A stretch of 64,000 nucleotides of DNA from Alphaproteobacteria bacterium (GCA_025361185.1 JANYAR010000143.1:1-64000); one strand, 5' to 3'; counted from the stretch's first letter, positions 1 through 8,625 are shown. A program made the numbers and translations. Notes: generated from the sequence alone by a model not told the origin.

Positions 1-117
1 AAGGGGCGCTGGCATCGCGCCATGAGCAGCCCAAACGCGCCCATCTCCACCCGCGTGCCAATCAATCCGCGCCCGCCCATTCTGCACAATTACGAGCCGG
101 CCGGCGGGGGGGACTAG
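1..117 (+). CDS. possible C-terminal end of a gene cut by the window edge
   Basis: Frame 1 is open from the first base to a TAG at 115-117 and would encode about 38 residues ending in NYEPAGGGD. The composition (Pro, Arg and Ala rich, high GC) fits the coding style of this genome, but the piece is too short to assign to a family. It could be the tail of a real gene that starts outside the window, or chance. The following 600 bases have clearly lower GC, so a gene boundary here is plausible. Confidence 0.3.
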   Translation, partial: KGRWHRAMSSPNAPISTRVPINPRPPILHNYEPAGGGD

Positions 118-297
118 GGGCGCTTAGCCATGGCCCTAAAGTGCAAGGATTTGAGATAGTTGTTCCGAGACAGACGGAATATCGAGCAGATTGACTGTGG
201 CCACTACGAGCTTGCTGTGCGACCCCGTGATCGCGAACTCTCCGATCCGGCGTCCGAAGCCAGGCTGCGCGAAGCCTTTCTACTTGCGGCCGCCCCC

Positions 298-428
298 TGC
301 ACATAGCTGCACATTTATTCACAGAGAAATTGTTGGACCTGTGTTGGTATTGAAAAATCCGATTTCAAAAAAGCAAGTCGAAGCAATTAGATAGTCGCTG
401 AATGTGGCGCCCACCTACGGCACCAGTC
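298..428 (+). repeat. copy 1 of a ~130 bp dispersed direct repeat
   Basis: This block aligns by eye with 8794-8927 at roughly 75% identity. Shared landmarks in the same order are ACATTTATT, AAATTGTTGGACCT, GTTGGTAT, CAAAAAAG, AGATAG and CGCCCACCTACG. The core (326-340) recurs alone at 562-575. Function is unknown; it may be a remnant of a mobile-element end or an attachment region. Confidence 0.6.
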
Positions 429-644
429 ACAATTACGTAGCAATATCAATATGTTACGAGGAATTTTGGATTCCCAGTTTGGGCATCATCTCCATGCGTG
501 CATCTCGTTGTTACGCCGCCAAACATCATTGCTTAACCGCAGTTAAACACCTCAACGCATCGAAATTGTTGGACCAAGGTTGGACCTAACGCGATCTCGC
601 TGGCATCACCGGGAAAATTTGTTTTCTGAAGCTGCGGTATTGCA

Positions 645-675
645 AATGTCCGCTTCCCAGCCAAAAGCGGACATT
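645..675. repeat. inverted repeat, GTCCGCTT family
   Basis: AATGTCCGCTT (645-655) and AAGCGGACATT (665-675) form perfect 11-bp arms around a 9-base loop. Related, less perfect copies lie at about 2755-2785 and 4396-4422, all intergenic. It resembles small REP-like palindromic repeats common between genes of alphaproteobacteria. Confidence 0.6.
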
Positions 676-726
676 CGTCAACAGGGCTTCGGCTTATGTT
701 TGCCCATCGGCACGGCAATCTGGCTC

Positions 727-1818
727 CTAGTGCGCCGAGATTTTCAGCAACTCCGCCAGATAGTCCTTCCACGCCGCCGCCCAGGTATGGGTGTTGTGGC
801 CATGGGTCTGGTCTCCGATTGGGATCAGGACAAAGCGGCCCGTTTTCAGGCGCGTCACTTCTCGCTCGGCGATCCCGAGCTCGGGCGGATCACTGAAATC
901 GTCAGCGGAATTTACCCAAATCACGGGCGCTGTTATCCGTTCCAGCGCGGGCGAAGGGTCATAGCCGCGCGAGGCATCAAACTGGTACAATATGTCATTG
1001 GCGTCGAGCGTGGCCAAGTCGTCATCCATTCTGCTCTTCGCAAAAGCGTCCGCCGCGTCGCGGCCGGGATACTGTTTCTGCATTTGCAAAGCCGAGCTGC
1101 CAGACAGCAGCTTCAAGACGGACGCCGTGCGCAGGCCTTCGCGAGGCTCCGCCTTGTATTCACCACCTTTCCAGGCCGGATCGGAGATGATCGCGTCAAT
1201 CGCCAGCTTGCGCCAGAGACGGTTGCGGCCCGACACCTGCACCGGCAGGCAAGCCAGCGGCATCAGCGCGTCGGCAAAGGCGGGATGGGTCTCGCCCCAA
1301 ACAAAAGCATGCATGCAACCCATGGACGTACCCATTATCAGCCGCAGGTGATTGACATGCAAACCCTGGGTTAGCAGCACATATTGCGCCTCGACCATGT
1401 CGTCATATCCGTATTTCGGGAAATGGGCGTGCAGTCCATCGCTCGGCTTGGATGACTTCCCATGGCCGATGCTGTCGGGCAGCACGATGAAGTATTTCTC
1501 TGGGTCCAGCAGACCGCCGGGCACGAACAGCACATCGGAAAATTGGGGCTGGAAGAACTGGTGACCATCGCTGCTGGTTCCGTGCAGAATCATTACAGCG
1601 TTGGTAATATGACCGGCGCCGTCACGCACGGGCTTGCCCAGGATGGTGTAATGCAGGCGAAGCGTGGACAGCGTTTCTCCAGATTGAAATTTAAAATTCC
1701 GAACGACAAAATCGCCCTCCTGCGAGAGTGGATCGGCGGCATGCGCGTTGCCGGCTAGACAGGCACACAGAACGCTCGCACAGACTCCCAGACCGAATAT
1801 AACTTTGCGAGATTTCAT
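727..1818 (-). CDS. secreted MetX-like alpha/beta hydrolase (copy 1)
   Basis: The 363-residue protein has an N-terminal signal peptide (about 1-27, ending AHA) and then an alpha/beta-hydrolase fold of the homoserine O-acetyltransferase (MetX) superfamily. The nucleophile elbow reads GTSMGC, the acid region NSADDFSDPPEL, and a His lies in the C-terminal THGH segment, so the triad looks complete. GAGAGG sits 5 bases before the ATG. The export signal argues against a methionine-pathway role; an extracytoplasmic esterase or acyltransferase is more likely. A paralogue with almost the same mature sequence but a different signal peptide is encoded at 57011-58075 on the other strand. Substrate unknown. 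Confidence 0.85.
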   Translation of the reverse strand: MKSRKVIFGLGVCASVLCACLAGNAHAADPLSQEGDFVVRNFKFQSGETLSTLRLHYTILGKPVRDGAGHITNAVMILHGTSSDGHQFFQPQFSDVLFVPGGLLDPEKYFIVLPDSIGHGKSSKPSDGLHAHFPKYGYDDMVEAQYVLLTQGLHVNHLRLIMGTSMGCMHAFVWGETHPAFADALMPLACLPVQVSGRNRLWRKLAIDAIISDPAWKGGEYKAEPREGLRTASVLKLLSGSSALQMQKQYPGRDAADAFAKSRMDDDLATLDANDILYQFDASRGYDPSPALERITAPVIWVNSADDFSDPPELGIAEREVTRLKTGRFVLIPIGDQTHGHNTHTWAAAWKDYLAELLKISAH

Positions 1819-1989
1819 CGTTGCCTCTCGAAGTATGGTTCACTTTTTCGGCCTCGACCAGCGATTTGCCTTTCGAATGAGAGATGCAATCCATCACCAC
1901 TGACAGCCAAATGTATCCAATGTCTAGGAATCGCTTGGGGCTCAAACAATTGAATTCGCGTAGGAGTGGCTGACAGCATCCTTAAAACT

Positions 1990-2610
1990 CTAATAAAGCC
2001 TCGTTTTATAACTCTCATCGATTTGCTTTTCGACCGTCACGACATCTGTTCCCGCAATCTGGTCGGCCAGGATGCGACCAAGCGTCGGAAACGCGCCTTT
2101 AGGGATGCGCCTATCCGGATTCCACAACTCTGACCGGATCACCGCTTTGCCGCACTGAAAGAAAACCTTCTGCACGGAGACATCCAGCGCTGCCGTCGGG
2201 ACTCGGCCCTGCGCTGCCAGTGGCGCCAACAGGTCGGGATCAATAGTGATTTCGACGCGACCATTTACACGCAAGGTTTCACTGAGTCCGGGCACGACAA
2301 ACAATAATCCGATGTGGGGATTTTCGACTACGTTCATCATCGTGTCTGCGCGGTTGTTGCCCCTTCGGTCAGGGATTAACAACCTTCTCTCGTTCAGCAC
2401 GCTCACAAATCCTGGCGCATCACCACGTGGAGTTGCATTGCAATTTCCCGATTTATCCGAGGAGGACATGACCACAAAAGGCGACAACGCGATGAAATCT
2501 ACACAATAGTGATCGAGGTGATCCAACTCCTTCGCCAACGACATGTGGCTGGGTTGTCCGTAATGCTCACGTACTGCCTCGGCCGATCGCAGAACTTTTT
2601 CAGAGCTCAA
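1990..2610 (-). CDS. pyridoxamine 5'-phosphate oxidase-like (PPOX) flavin-binding protein
   Basis: The 206-residue product looks like the PPOX-class split-barrel family (MSMEG_1061-like). Visible family features are the segment LLIPDRRGNNRADTMMNV near residue 75 and the following NPHIGLLFVVPG strand. Such proteins bind FMN or F420 and reduce or oxidise small molecules; the actual substrate cannot be told. The start taken is TTG (2610), with GGGAGG about 12 bases upstream, so the exact N-terminus is uncertain. It is a lone gene, with the MFS carrier gene upstream on the same strand 296 bases away. Confidence 0.8.
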   Translation of the reverse strand: MSSEKVLRSAEAVREHYGQPSHMSLAKELDHLDHYCVDFIALSPFVVMSSSDKSGNCNATPRGDAPGFVSVLNERRLLIPDRRGNNRADTMMNVVENPHIGLLFVVPGLSETLRVNGRVEITIDPDLLAPLAAQGRVPTAALDVSVQKVFFQCGKAVIRSELWNPDRRIPKGAFPTLGRILADQIAGTDVVTVEKQIDESYKTRLY

Positions 2611-2754
2611 TGGTTTCTTTTGCCTCCCGTAGTTCGCTTATCACCAGACACCTCGTCCTCACAGCCCGATACTTGGGATTATTAAGCCAGATGGCAGCTT
2701 CTCAGGCAAATGGGGGGCAGGTCCGAATATCTGCTTTCGATCAACGCCGGCGTG

Positions 2755-2785
2755 ACAGCCTCGCTTTGCGCCAAACGCGGACATT
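2755..2785. repeat. imperfect inverted repeat, GTCCGCTT family
   Basis: CGCTTTGCGCCAAA followed by GCGGACATTC matches the copy at 4396-4422 almost base for base in the centre and 645-675 in its arms. It lies in the 296-base gap between the PPOX and MFS genes, which otherwise shows no gene. Confidence 0.45.
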
Positions 2786-2906
2786 CTGGCATGAGCTGAC
2801 TAGGGGGAAAGTTCAGCTCGTCCGCCACAATCGGGTCCAGTGTTGATGCCTTCTGATAGTGAGCGCAGTCAGTCTTGATGGCGGTAAATCATGTGATATT
2901 GACTAT

Positions 2907-4304
2907 CTAATTGCGGGCCGAACTAGGGCGTTGAGCCAACGCAACTCCGACAGCGATGACGATGAGCGCGGCCAGCGCAAATCCGACACCATCTGCCGCA
3001 AACCCGGTACTGTAATTGCCGCTTCCTTGCACCAGCACGCCGGTGATGGCCGGCCCTAAAATTGCACCGATATTACCAAAGGTGCCCATGAGGCCGATGC
3101 CACCAGCGACCGCCCTGCCGCGCAGGAACGATGAAGGCAAACTGTGAAAGGCGCCGTAAGTAGCGCTATTAGCAGTCAGTCCAATAACAAGCGCCGTGAG
3201 CACAATCGCATTCGATTGCGTAAGACTAGCGACGCCGAGGCACGAAGCGGTCAGCAGCCATGGCAGCGCCACATGCCATATGCGTTCGCCCCTTCTTGAG
3301 CTCGAACGCCCACCGAGGATCATCGCGGGAATAGCCGCCACAAAACACAACGCGACGACAAAGCCCGTGGCGGTATTGGAAAAGCCCATCGCCTTCACGA
3401 TCTGCGGCAGCCACAACAAGATACCGTAAGCAGCGACGTTCGCGGCTAAAAAGGCAACCCCAAGCGCAACTACGCGTAGATCACGCAGGGCGGGCCACAA
3501 ATCAGGGCGACCAACCGGTTCCTCAACCGCTAGGCGCGCTGCGATTATTTGCTTCTCTCCGTTCGTGAGCCATAAGGCGCGCGCCGGACCGTCGGGCAGA
3601 TATTTTAACACGGCGAACGCGAGCAGAAATGCTGGCAACCCTTCTATCAGAAACAGCCATTGCCAGCCGTGTAGACCGGCAAGCCCGTCCATTCCCAGAA
3701 TGAGGCTGGAGACCGGTCCTCCAATAACGAACGACAAGGGAACGGCAATCATGAAATACGCGGTCAAGCGGGCAAGTTGGCCCCTCGGAAACCAATAGGT
3801 CAGATAGAGAAACATGCCGGGGACAAACCCCGCTTCCGCCACGCCGAGGAGAAATCGCACCACGTAAAAACTGATTGGGGTTTGTACGAGTGCGTTCGAG
3901 GCGGACAGCAAACCCCATACCGCCATGATGTAAAAAAACCAGCTCCGCGCCCCGATACGTCCCAGGATCACATTGGCAGGCACTTGGAACAGTGAGTAGC
4001 CGATGAAGAAGATTCCAGCGCCAAATCCGAACTCCGTGGGAGAAAAGCCCAAGTCCTTGTTCATGGTGAGGGCCGCGAAACCGGCATTCGTCCGGTCGAT
4101 GAAGCTCACGATAAAGAGCAGGCCCATGAATGGGATCAGTCGCCAAGCACATTTGTTGAAGACTTGGTCTTGTTCAGAGATGGCGCTTCCCGGCCCTTCC
4201 TTTTCCTCAGACACCAGGTCCCCACCGCCTAACTTTAGGTCATTGAGCCAGATGGGAACCCCACTGGCAACATGGGTACGATTTCGGATGGAATGGGAGG
4301 TCAT
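2907..4304 (-). CDS. MFS transporter, anion:cation symporter type
   Basis: From the ATG at 4304 (AGGAAC upstream) the product is 465 residues. It shows about 12 hydrophobic segments and features of the ACS family (tartrate/galactonate/phthalate-like carriers): RLIPFMGLLFIVSFIDRTNAGFA at TM1, GARSWFFYIM, RFLLGVAEAGFVPGMFLYLTYWFP around TM4, and a short polar central loop. It probably takes up an organic anion across the inner membrane by proton symport; the substrate is unknown. The open frame continues upstream to 4877, but that part is low in family signal and runs antisense to the sulfotransferase gene, so it is excluded. Confidence 0.85.
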   Translation of the reverse strand: MTSHSIRNRTHVASGVPIWLNDLKLGGGDLVSEEKEGPGSAISEQDQVFNKCAWRLIPFMGLLFIVSFIDRTNAGFAALTMNKDLGFSPTEFGFGAGIFFIGYSLFQVPANVILGRIGARSWFFYIMAVWGLLSASNALVQTPISFYVVRFLLGVAEAGFVPGMFLYLTYWFPRGQLARLTAYFMIAVPLSFVIGGPVSSLILGMDGLAGLHGWQWLFLIEGLPAFLLAFAVLKYLPDGPARALWLTNGEKQIIAARLAVEEPVGRPDLWPALRDLRVVALGVAFLAANVAAYGILLWLPQIVKAMGFSNTATGFVVALCFVAAIPAMILGGRSSSRRGERIWHVALPWLLTASCLGVASLTQSNAIVLTALVIGLTANSATYGAFHSLPSSFLRGRAVAGGIGLMGTFGNIGAILGPAITGVLVQGSGNYSTGFAADGVGFALAALIVIAVGVALAQRPSSARN

Positions 4305-4395
4305 TTCAGCGTTCCTAGGCACGGCGCGATTCCCCAGGCGCGCCTGTTTGATTAAAGCGTTGGCGAAAACATAGGACCAGAAGTTGAAGGCCCCA

Positions 4396-4422
4396 GTGTC
4401 CGCTTTGCGCCAACGGACATTC
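4396..4422. repeat. inverted repeat, GTCCGCTT family
   Basis: GTGTCCGCTTTGCGCC followed by AACGGACATTC forms an imperfect hairpin between the divergent MFS and sulfotransferase genes. It is the third member of the family also seen at 645-675 and 2755-2785. Confidence 0.5.
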
Positions 4423-4525
4423 ATGAGCTTATTAGGGAGATGTGGGGGGGGTAGGTCAGTGCAGCCTGATCTCGTCGAGGCGCTTCTGTGATAGCTTCTT
4501 TCGCGGATAACAATTGGGGGAAGAC

Positions 4526-5125
4526 GTGGCGTTGAAAGTAGTGGGCTCGGGACTTGGCCGGACGGGCACCAAGTCCTTGCAATCGGCTCTAAATATCCTG
4601 GGGGTTGGGCCCTGTCATCACATGGTCGAGGTGTTTGCCCATCCGGAGACTGCACGCCTGTGGATCGAGGCCGCAGCCGGGCGGCCAGACTGGGACGCAA
4701 TCTTCGCGGGGTATGGATCGATGGTGGATTATCCTGGCGCCCAGTATTGGCGTCAGATCGCCGCCTATTATCCGCAAGCCAAGGTGCTGCATTCGGTGCG
4801 CGATCCGGAAGCTTGGTTCGATTCCACCCAGGCGACGATCTTCGCCCCGGACGGACCGACGTCGCGGCCGGGGCCAATGAAGGAATTCTTCGCCAGCTTC
4901 AGTGGCGAATTCCGCGATCATATGCACGACCGTGCCTTTATGACCGATTATTTTTGTCGCCATACCGAGAAGGTTAAGCGGACCATCCCCCCTGAGAGAC
5001 TGCTGATCTATGAGGCCGGCCAGGGTTGGGAGCCTCTTTGCCAATTCCTAGAGGTCCCGGTCCCCACGATGCCCTTTCCCAACGAGAATTCACGCGCCGA
5101 ATTCATCGCCCGTGTCAGGAGCTAG
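4526..5125 (+). CDS. sulfotransferase family protein
   Basis: The product is 199 residues from the GTG at 4526, which sits just after GGGGGAAG; a TTG 12 bases earlier is the alternative. The P-loop-like 5'-phosphosulfate motif GLGRTGTKSLQ lies at the N-terminus and the 3'-phosphate-binding segment SVRDPEAWFDST near residue 90, as in single-domain PAPS-dependent sulfotransferases (Sulfotransfer_4-like). It would transfer a sulfuryl group from PAPS to a small acceptor that cannot be predicted. It is divergent from the MFS gene and followed by a long gene-poor stretch. Confidence 0.8.
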   Translation: MALKVVGSGLGRTGTKSLQSALNILGVGPCHHMVEVFAHPETARLWIEAAAGRPDWDAIFAGYGSMVDYPGAQYWRQIAAYYPQAKVLHSVRDPEAWFDSTQATIFAPDGPTSRPGPMKEFFASFSGEFRDHMHDRAFMTDYFCRHTEKVKRTIPPERLLIYEAGQGWEPLCQFLEVPVPTMPFPNENSRAEFIARVRS

Positions 5126-5802
5126 GCGCTGGCAAATCGGTTACCCGATTGTCACTCCACCTAAGCCCTCGTGCGCATGAATTTGGTTAAGGCTAAAACT
5201 TTGCCGCTGGCAAATGGCACTGCGTTGGAATCCATGGTCAGCGCCAGAACTGAATAAGTGGTGGCGACAAAAAGGCTCGCCGCAAACGAGGATTTTAAAT
5301 GGCACTAGAACATTCGCGTCGGAAGACATTGACATGGATAAGCGCAGCGGCGGCGGCAGCTAGCAGATCGGCCTCTTCTGCCAAGGCAGATACTCGGATA
5401 CACCCCCAACCATCGACGTGATCAGCCAAAAATCCTCGCCACTGTCCATCTCACTTCTTTCAAGGCGCGAGGTCGGCCTCGAAGGCAACTGCAGCGATAA
5501 AGCCGCTTCTTGGAGGGGGCCACGTTTCGCAATGGCAGAGGGCTGAAAACGAGGCGCAATTACCTTGCAAAGAGGCGTCCACCACGAGCCCCGTCGACGA
5601 TTTGCACGCCAGCCGCGGCGTGATCCGGATACTGAAAACAATTAGAGTTTGCCTCAGCTACATGTCTACTGCATTTGGCACTCAGGTTTTTACGCGCTGG
5701 TTGGGAGCTATCGGATAAGAAAGCCCCGCAACTCTACCGGCAAGGCCGCATTCTAAGAGGGAAATCGGCTTTTTCGGAATAGTGTGCGGTCTCAGTCCCT
5801 GA
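5126..5802. other. gene-free stretch
   Basis: No open frame here has both a credible ribosome-binding site and recognisable sequence. Composition is mixed and less GC-rich than neighbouring genes. I see no tRNA-like fold or transposase remnant. It is probably decayed or non-coding DNA of the accessory stretch. Confidence 0.5.
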
Positions 5803-6033
5803 TTAAAGCGACAAAAATTCAGGGCTGCAGACAATTTGACCAAGTTCGGTTGGTTTAAGAACTTTGCCAATGTTCCCTTCGATCAGGATAAAAGCTCTTT
5901 CTCTTTCAGGGGAAGTAAGGCGGAGCCATCGCCGCACGCACTCCAACAATGGGCCGTTGTAGAGAGCAGTTCGGGACACAAGGCGCGCCTCGCAATACCA
6001 CTCCAACGGCTGAAAGCCACGCTGCGTTAACAT
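5803..6033 (-). CDS. possible small hypothetical protein
   Basis: A 76-residue frame starts at the ATG at 6033, preceded by GGAGCGA at good spacing. The product (MLTQRGFQPLEWY... to FILIEGNIGKVLKP...) has balanced, protein-like composition but matches no family I recognise. No neighbour on the same strand gives context. It may be a genuine small gene or chance, and it lies in an otherwise gene-poor region. Confidence 0.3.
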   Translation of the reverse strand: MLTQRGFQPLEWYCEARLVSRTALYNGPLLECVRRWLRLTSPERERAFILIEGNIGKVLKPTELGQIVCSPEFLSL

Positions 6034-6584
6034 TCGCTCCATCTTCAAGCGACCGTCTTGAGAACTGAACGCGGCTCGCCACGACGGTCGGGCGTTTCCT
6101 CACTCCTGAACACAGCGGGCGAGCCGCGCATCCCTTTCGGGACGCTTGATGCTGTTCCTAGGAAGCGCTTGTGGGCAATAGCGAAGCTGCAGGGTTTAAT
6201 GCCCAATCGCGCGCCAAGCTTAAATCTTCATCATGCCGCCCCGTGCCAGTAGGCCAAACCTTTCGCCATGATCCTGTTGCTGCAACCATTTAATCAGTTA
6301 GGGCCCGGGGTTGATCAAGTAGCATCGCCTCGCGGAATGAACACATCGCGGGTAGGGGCGCTTCCGGGCCATTTCCCATTAGAGCGTGGGCCGGGGTAGA
6401 TCGGCCTAGGATCAATATAGTGAACTGCGCGGCATGAGCCAGCCCCCTTCAGACGTAAGCCGCTCGACTCGTTACATTGCGAGTTGAATAATCCTATCCG
6501 CGTTGGAGACAAGCGACCTGAGCATCATGCGTATTTTGACGAGATGGCCGAGGGGCCGGGGCGATAGCTTCCGGCCCTTTTCAC
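6034..6584. other. gene-free stretch
   Basis: Nothing convincing is seen on either strand. Short frames here lack ribosome-binding sites and family features. No repeat of the families described elsewhere in the window was noticed here. Confidence 0.5.
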
Positions 6585-6857
6585 TTACGACGGTCTACGA
6601 ATTGTGCCTGGGTCGCCCTGCAAGCAGCATTGTCCGGACGAAAAGGACAGGACCACAAGTGCGGCGAGTTGCCCAACAATCCAGTCGGTCCCGCGCCCCG
6701 CCAAGTGGATTCGGACGACGACAAGGATGGACGCGCCAATGGCGACGCTCAGGAACCATTTGCGTAGCGAAGTGGAAAAGTAAATTACGCTTCCCGCAAT
6801 CAGCAACATTGGCACATCCATTAACAGTGGGAATGTCTCCGCAAGAAAATCCTTCAT
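6585..6857 (-). CDS. possible small membrane protein
   Basis: The 90-residue frame predicts two or three hydrophobic segments: LLMDVPMLLIAGSVIYF, then WFLSVAIGASILVVVRIHL, then IVGQLAALVVLSF. These are separated by charged residues, as in small inner-membrane proteins. No strong ribosome-binding site precedes the ATG and the family is unknown. It is tandem with, and downstream of, the PAS gene. Confidence 0.4.
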   Translation of the reverse strand: MKDFLAETFPLLMDVPMLLIAGSVIYFSTSLRKWFLSVAIGASILVVVRIHLAGRGTDWIVGQLAALVVLSFSSGQCCLQGDPGTIRRPS

Positions 6858-6915
6858 GCTGCGGACAATAATTTAGCTTTTTCCTTAATTCTTCTCATCA
6901 GAGGTTGCCGTAGCT

Positions 6916-7443
6916 TTAGCCCTCACCCGTGGTTCGGAACCAATGCTCAACTTCCGTATTGAAGTTGATTTTCTCGGCCTCGCCGGGAAAGCGGGAAGAA
7001 GGAAAATCGGTCGCGCCGAATATACCCTGGCCCCCGGTTTCGACATTCTCCAGGGGCATGATAATTCGCTCCCCTGCATACGACTTGCCCGCGCTTGCAG
7101 ATGTGATGCCGGTGCCGTGATAAAGAGAAGGCCCGGTCAGCACCCTCTTACATTTCGCAAACAAGCCCGGATAATCGTCTGTCGGATGGGCCTCAGACAT
7201 TGGTAGTCCGTGAAAATTCTTCCCGAAGATCGCTGAAACCCGGTCGCCCGCCAGTCTGCCGGTAAAAGAATCCGTGGCGGGTTCGTAGATGTATGCCCAC
7301 ACATACGGGAGCTGTTGCTTTAGCGCGCTCGGCATCAAGCTTGCCCAAGCGGGCATCTGGCGGCCACGCCGAACAGCGAGCCAGTGGGCTGCGACGACCT
7401 TCAGAACCGGAGATATGATTGAGTGCTCAAAATCAGTGGACAT
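6916..7443 (-). CDS. PAS domain protein (PAS_5-like)
   Basis: From the ATG at 7443, preceded by GGGGG, the product is 175 residues. The pattern PVLKVVAAHWLAVRRGRQMPAWASLMP, followed by a PAS-like core (YVWAYIYEPATDSFTGRLAGDRV...) and LPLENV-like C-terminal strands, matches the stand-alone alphaproteobacterial PAS_5 proteins. These have no output domain, so a sensory or adaptor role is inferred only. A GTG start 12 bases earlier is possible. A hairpin terminator for the phasin gene lies just beyond its start. Confidence 0.75.
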   Translation of the reverse strand: MSTDFEHSIISPVLKVVAAHWLAVRRGRQMPAWASLMPSALKQQLPYVWAYIYEPATDSFTGRLAGDRVSAIFGKNFHGLPMSEAHPTDDYPGLFAKCKRVLTGPSLYHGTGITSASAGKSYAGERIIMPLENVETGGQGIFGATDFPSSRFPGEAEKINFNTEVEHWFRTTGEG

Positions 7444-7467
7444 GTGCCCCCGCACGCTCTGATAACG

Positions 7468-7494
7468 AAAGGCCCCACCGAGCGGCAGGGCCTT
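7468..7494 (-). terminator. likely rho-independent terminator of the phasin gene
   Basis: On the minus strand AAGGCCC and GGGCCTT pair around a 12-base loop, followed by TCGTT. It begins 28 bases past the phasin stop codon. The T-run is short, so termination strength is uncertain. Confidence 0.55.
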
Positions 7495-7521
7495 ACACTC
7501 AATTCATCTGATGGGTACGAA

Positions 7522-7962
7522 TTAGGCCTTCGCGACCTGCATAAGCTGGCCCGCCGCCTCAACGCGCGCTTGCAGGGGAGCAGAGCCCTGCTTGGCAGTG
7601 GCTATAAATGCCTCGTTGATCCGCGACAGATGGCTGACATAACCAGCGAAAGCGTTTTTCGCGAAGCTGGTCTGAAGCTCGATGATTTCATGGATCGACT
7701 TGGAGCTCATCATGGCCTTGGAGGCCGCAACGGCGTCTTCGATGGCCTTCTTGGCATAGGCCGACGAGTTCTGTGCGAGTGATTGAAGGCCACTGCCGAC
7801 AATGGTGGCGGACTCGGCATAGGCTTCGACGGTACCCTTGTTGAACTCGCCAACAGCCTCATAGAGCTTGGCGGACTTCTCAAAGCCGGTCTTGAGTGCT
7901 TCCGCGCCAAAAGCGAACTCGGCGGTGGCGGTTTTCTCGGTGGTGTTCTTGGACTTGCTCAT
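7522..7962 (-). CDS. phasin family protein
   Basis: The 146-residue product starts at the ATG at 7962 behind AGGGAAAACACC. It is a mostly helical, Ala-rich protein with the phasin_2 pattern: FEKSAKLYEAVGEFNKGTVEAYAESATIVGSGLQ, then SKSIHEIIELQTSFAKNAF near residue 95. Phasins coat polyhydroxyalkanoate granules in the cytoplasm and control their size. A palindrome matching the PhaR/PhbF operator lies about 100 bases upstream (8063-8079), which fits repression relieved by granule formation. No PHA synthase gene is in the window. Confidence 0.88.
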   Translation of the reverse strand: MSKSKNTTEKTATAEFAFGAEALKTGFEKSAKLYEAVGEFNKGTVEAYAESATIVGSGLQSLAQNSSAYAKKAIEDAVAASKAMMSSKSIHEIIELQTSFAKNAFAGYVSHLSRINEAFIATAKQGSAPLQARVEAAGQLMQVAKA

Positions 7963-8309
7963 GGTGTTTTCCCTGGGGTTTGTTTTGAAGCCTGCCGCCC
8001 GGACCACCCATGCTGCAGTACGGGATAATCCTGTATGTGGATAGTAAAGAGCGGTCAACATTATGTTGCGCTGCAACATAGGTAGACCTACCTAATTGCG
8101 TGCAAGGCGTTGTAAGCGCGCCCATTTTTGGCAGCGCTTGCATCCTGTGACATGTCACCGCACTGCCATGTTAGGGAGGATGTGGCCATGAGTCCGCCAG
8201 CGGCTTCGTGCGACCTCACTGCGGGGGCCGGCCACCTTGTTCACCGACAATGATGTCCGGCGCGCCCTCCCCGCCATCCACGTGCCTTCGGCAGGCAGCC
8301 GCGTCCGGC
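7963..8309. other. intergenic region upstream of the phasin gene
   Basis: The region holds the phasin promoter area and two adjacent palindromes at 8063-8079 and 8080-8095. No gene was seen. The 3' end of the frameshifted IHF/HU gene borders it at 8310. Confidence 0.5.
8063..8079. promoter_or_regulatory. PhaR/PhbF-type operator
   Basis: ATGTTGC-GCT-GCAACAT is a perfect 7-bp inverted repeat and fits the TGNTGC-N3-GCAA box described for PhbF/PhaR repressors. It lies about 100 bases upstream of the phasin start codon. A second palindrome, TAGGTAG-AC-CTACCTA (8080-8095), abuts it. Confidence 0.6.
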
Positions 8310-8625
8310 TCATGGGCGAGCGTTATGGTCCCGCCCCGACTCCGCAGTCGCGTTCAAGCGCGCCCGCATCTCCTTGCCGCACCGAAAGTGAGGCTGCCGC
8401 TTTGCGCTCACTATGACCGCCGCGCCCGTGCGTGGATTGCGACCGGGGCGGGGGCGCCCTCTGCTTCACTGAAAACGCTCCAAAACCACGGAGTTCAACT
8501 CGCTGGCCACGCGCAAGCGCTTTAGTCATGGCTTCGAGTATTGCGCTAACAACCCGATCGGCGTCTCGCAAGTGTGAAAGCCTGTAACGCGCGGCAAGTC
8601 GCGCGACTAATTCAGATTTGATCAT
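8310..8625 (-). pseudogene. IHF/HU-family DNA-binding protein gene, frameshifted
   Basis: From the ATG at 8625 (GGGGGAG upstream) the frame encodes [14 protein letters not shown]... through [14 protein letters not shown], the first half of an IHF-beta/HU protein. It then runs into the wrong frame. Removing one base from the G-runs at 8445-8454 restores [13 protein letters not shown]...[12 protein letters not shown] and a stop at 8310-8312, giving the expected full domain of about 104 residues. The beta-arm GRNPRTG and the C-terminal GKEMRARL are both intact in the second frame. Either one extra base is a homopolymer sequencing error or the gene has been inactivated very recently. Confidence 0.8.

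Larger units (their letters stand above)
118..726. other. gene-free, AT-richer intergenic stretch with repeats
   Basis: No convincing gene is visible on either strand; the short open frames lack good ribosome-binding sites and family-like sequence. The stretch holds one copy of a ~130 bp repeat (about 298-428), a further copy of its core (562-575), and a perfect 11-bp inverted repeat at 645-675. GC is clearly below that of the flanking coding DNA, which suggests acquired or decayed sequence. Confidence 0.6.

Noticed and set aside
580-1374. Long open frame antisense to the first hydrolase gene
   Set aside because: It mirrors the high-GC codon pattern of the real gene on the other strand and has no family-like sequence.
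4305-4877. N-terminal extension of the MFS gene
   Set aside because: It is low in transporter-like sequence and runs antisense to the sulfotransferase gene; the ATG at 4304 has a ribosome-binding site.
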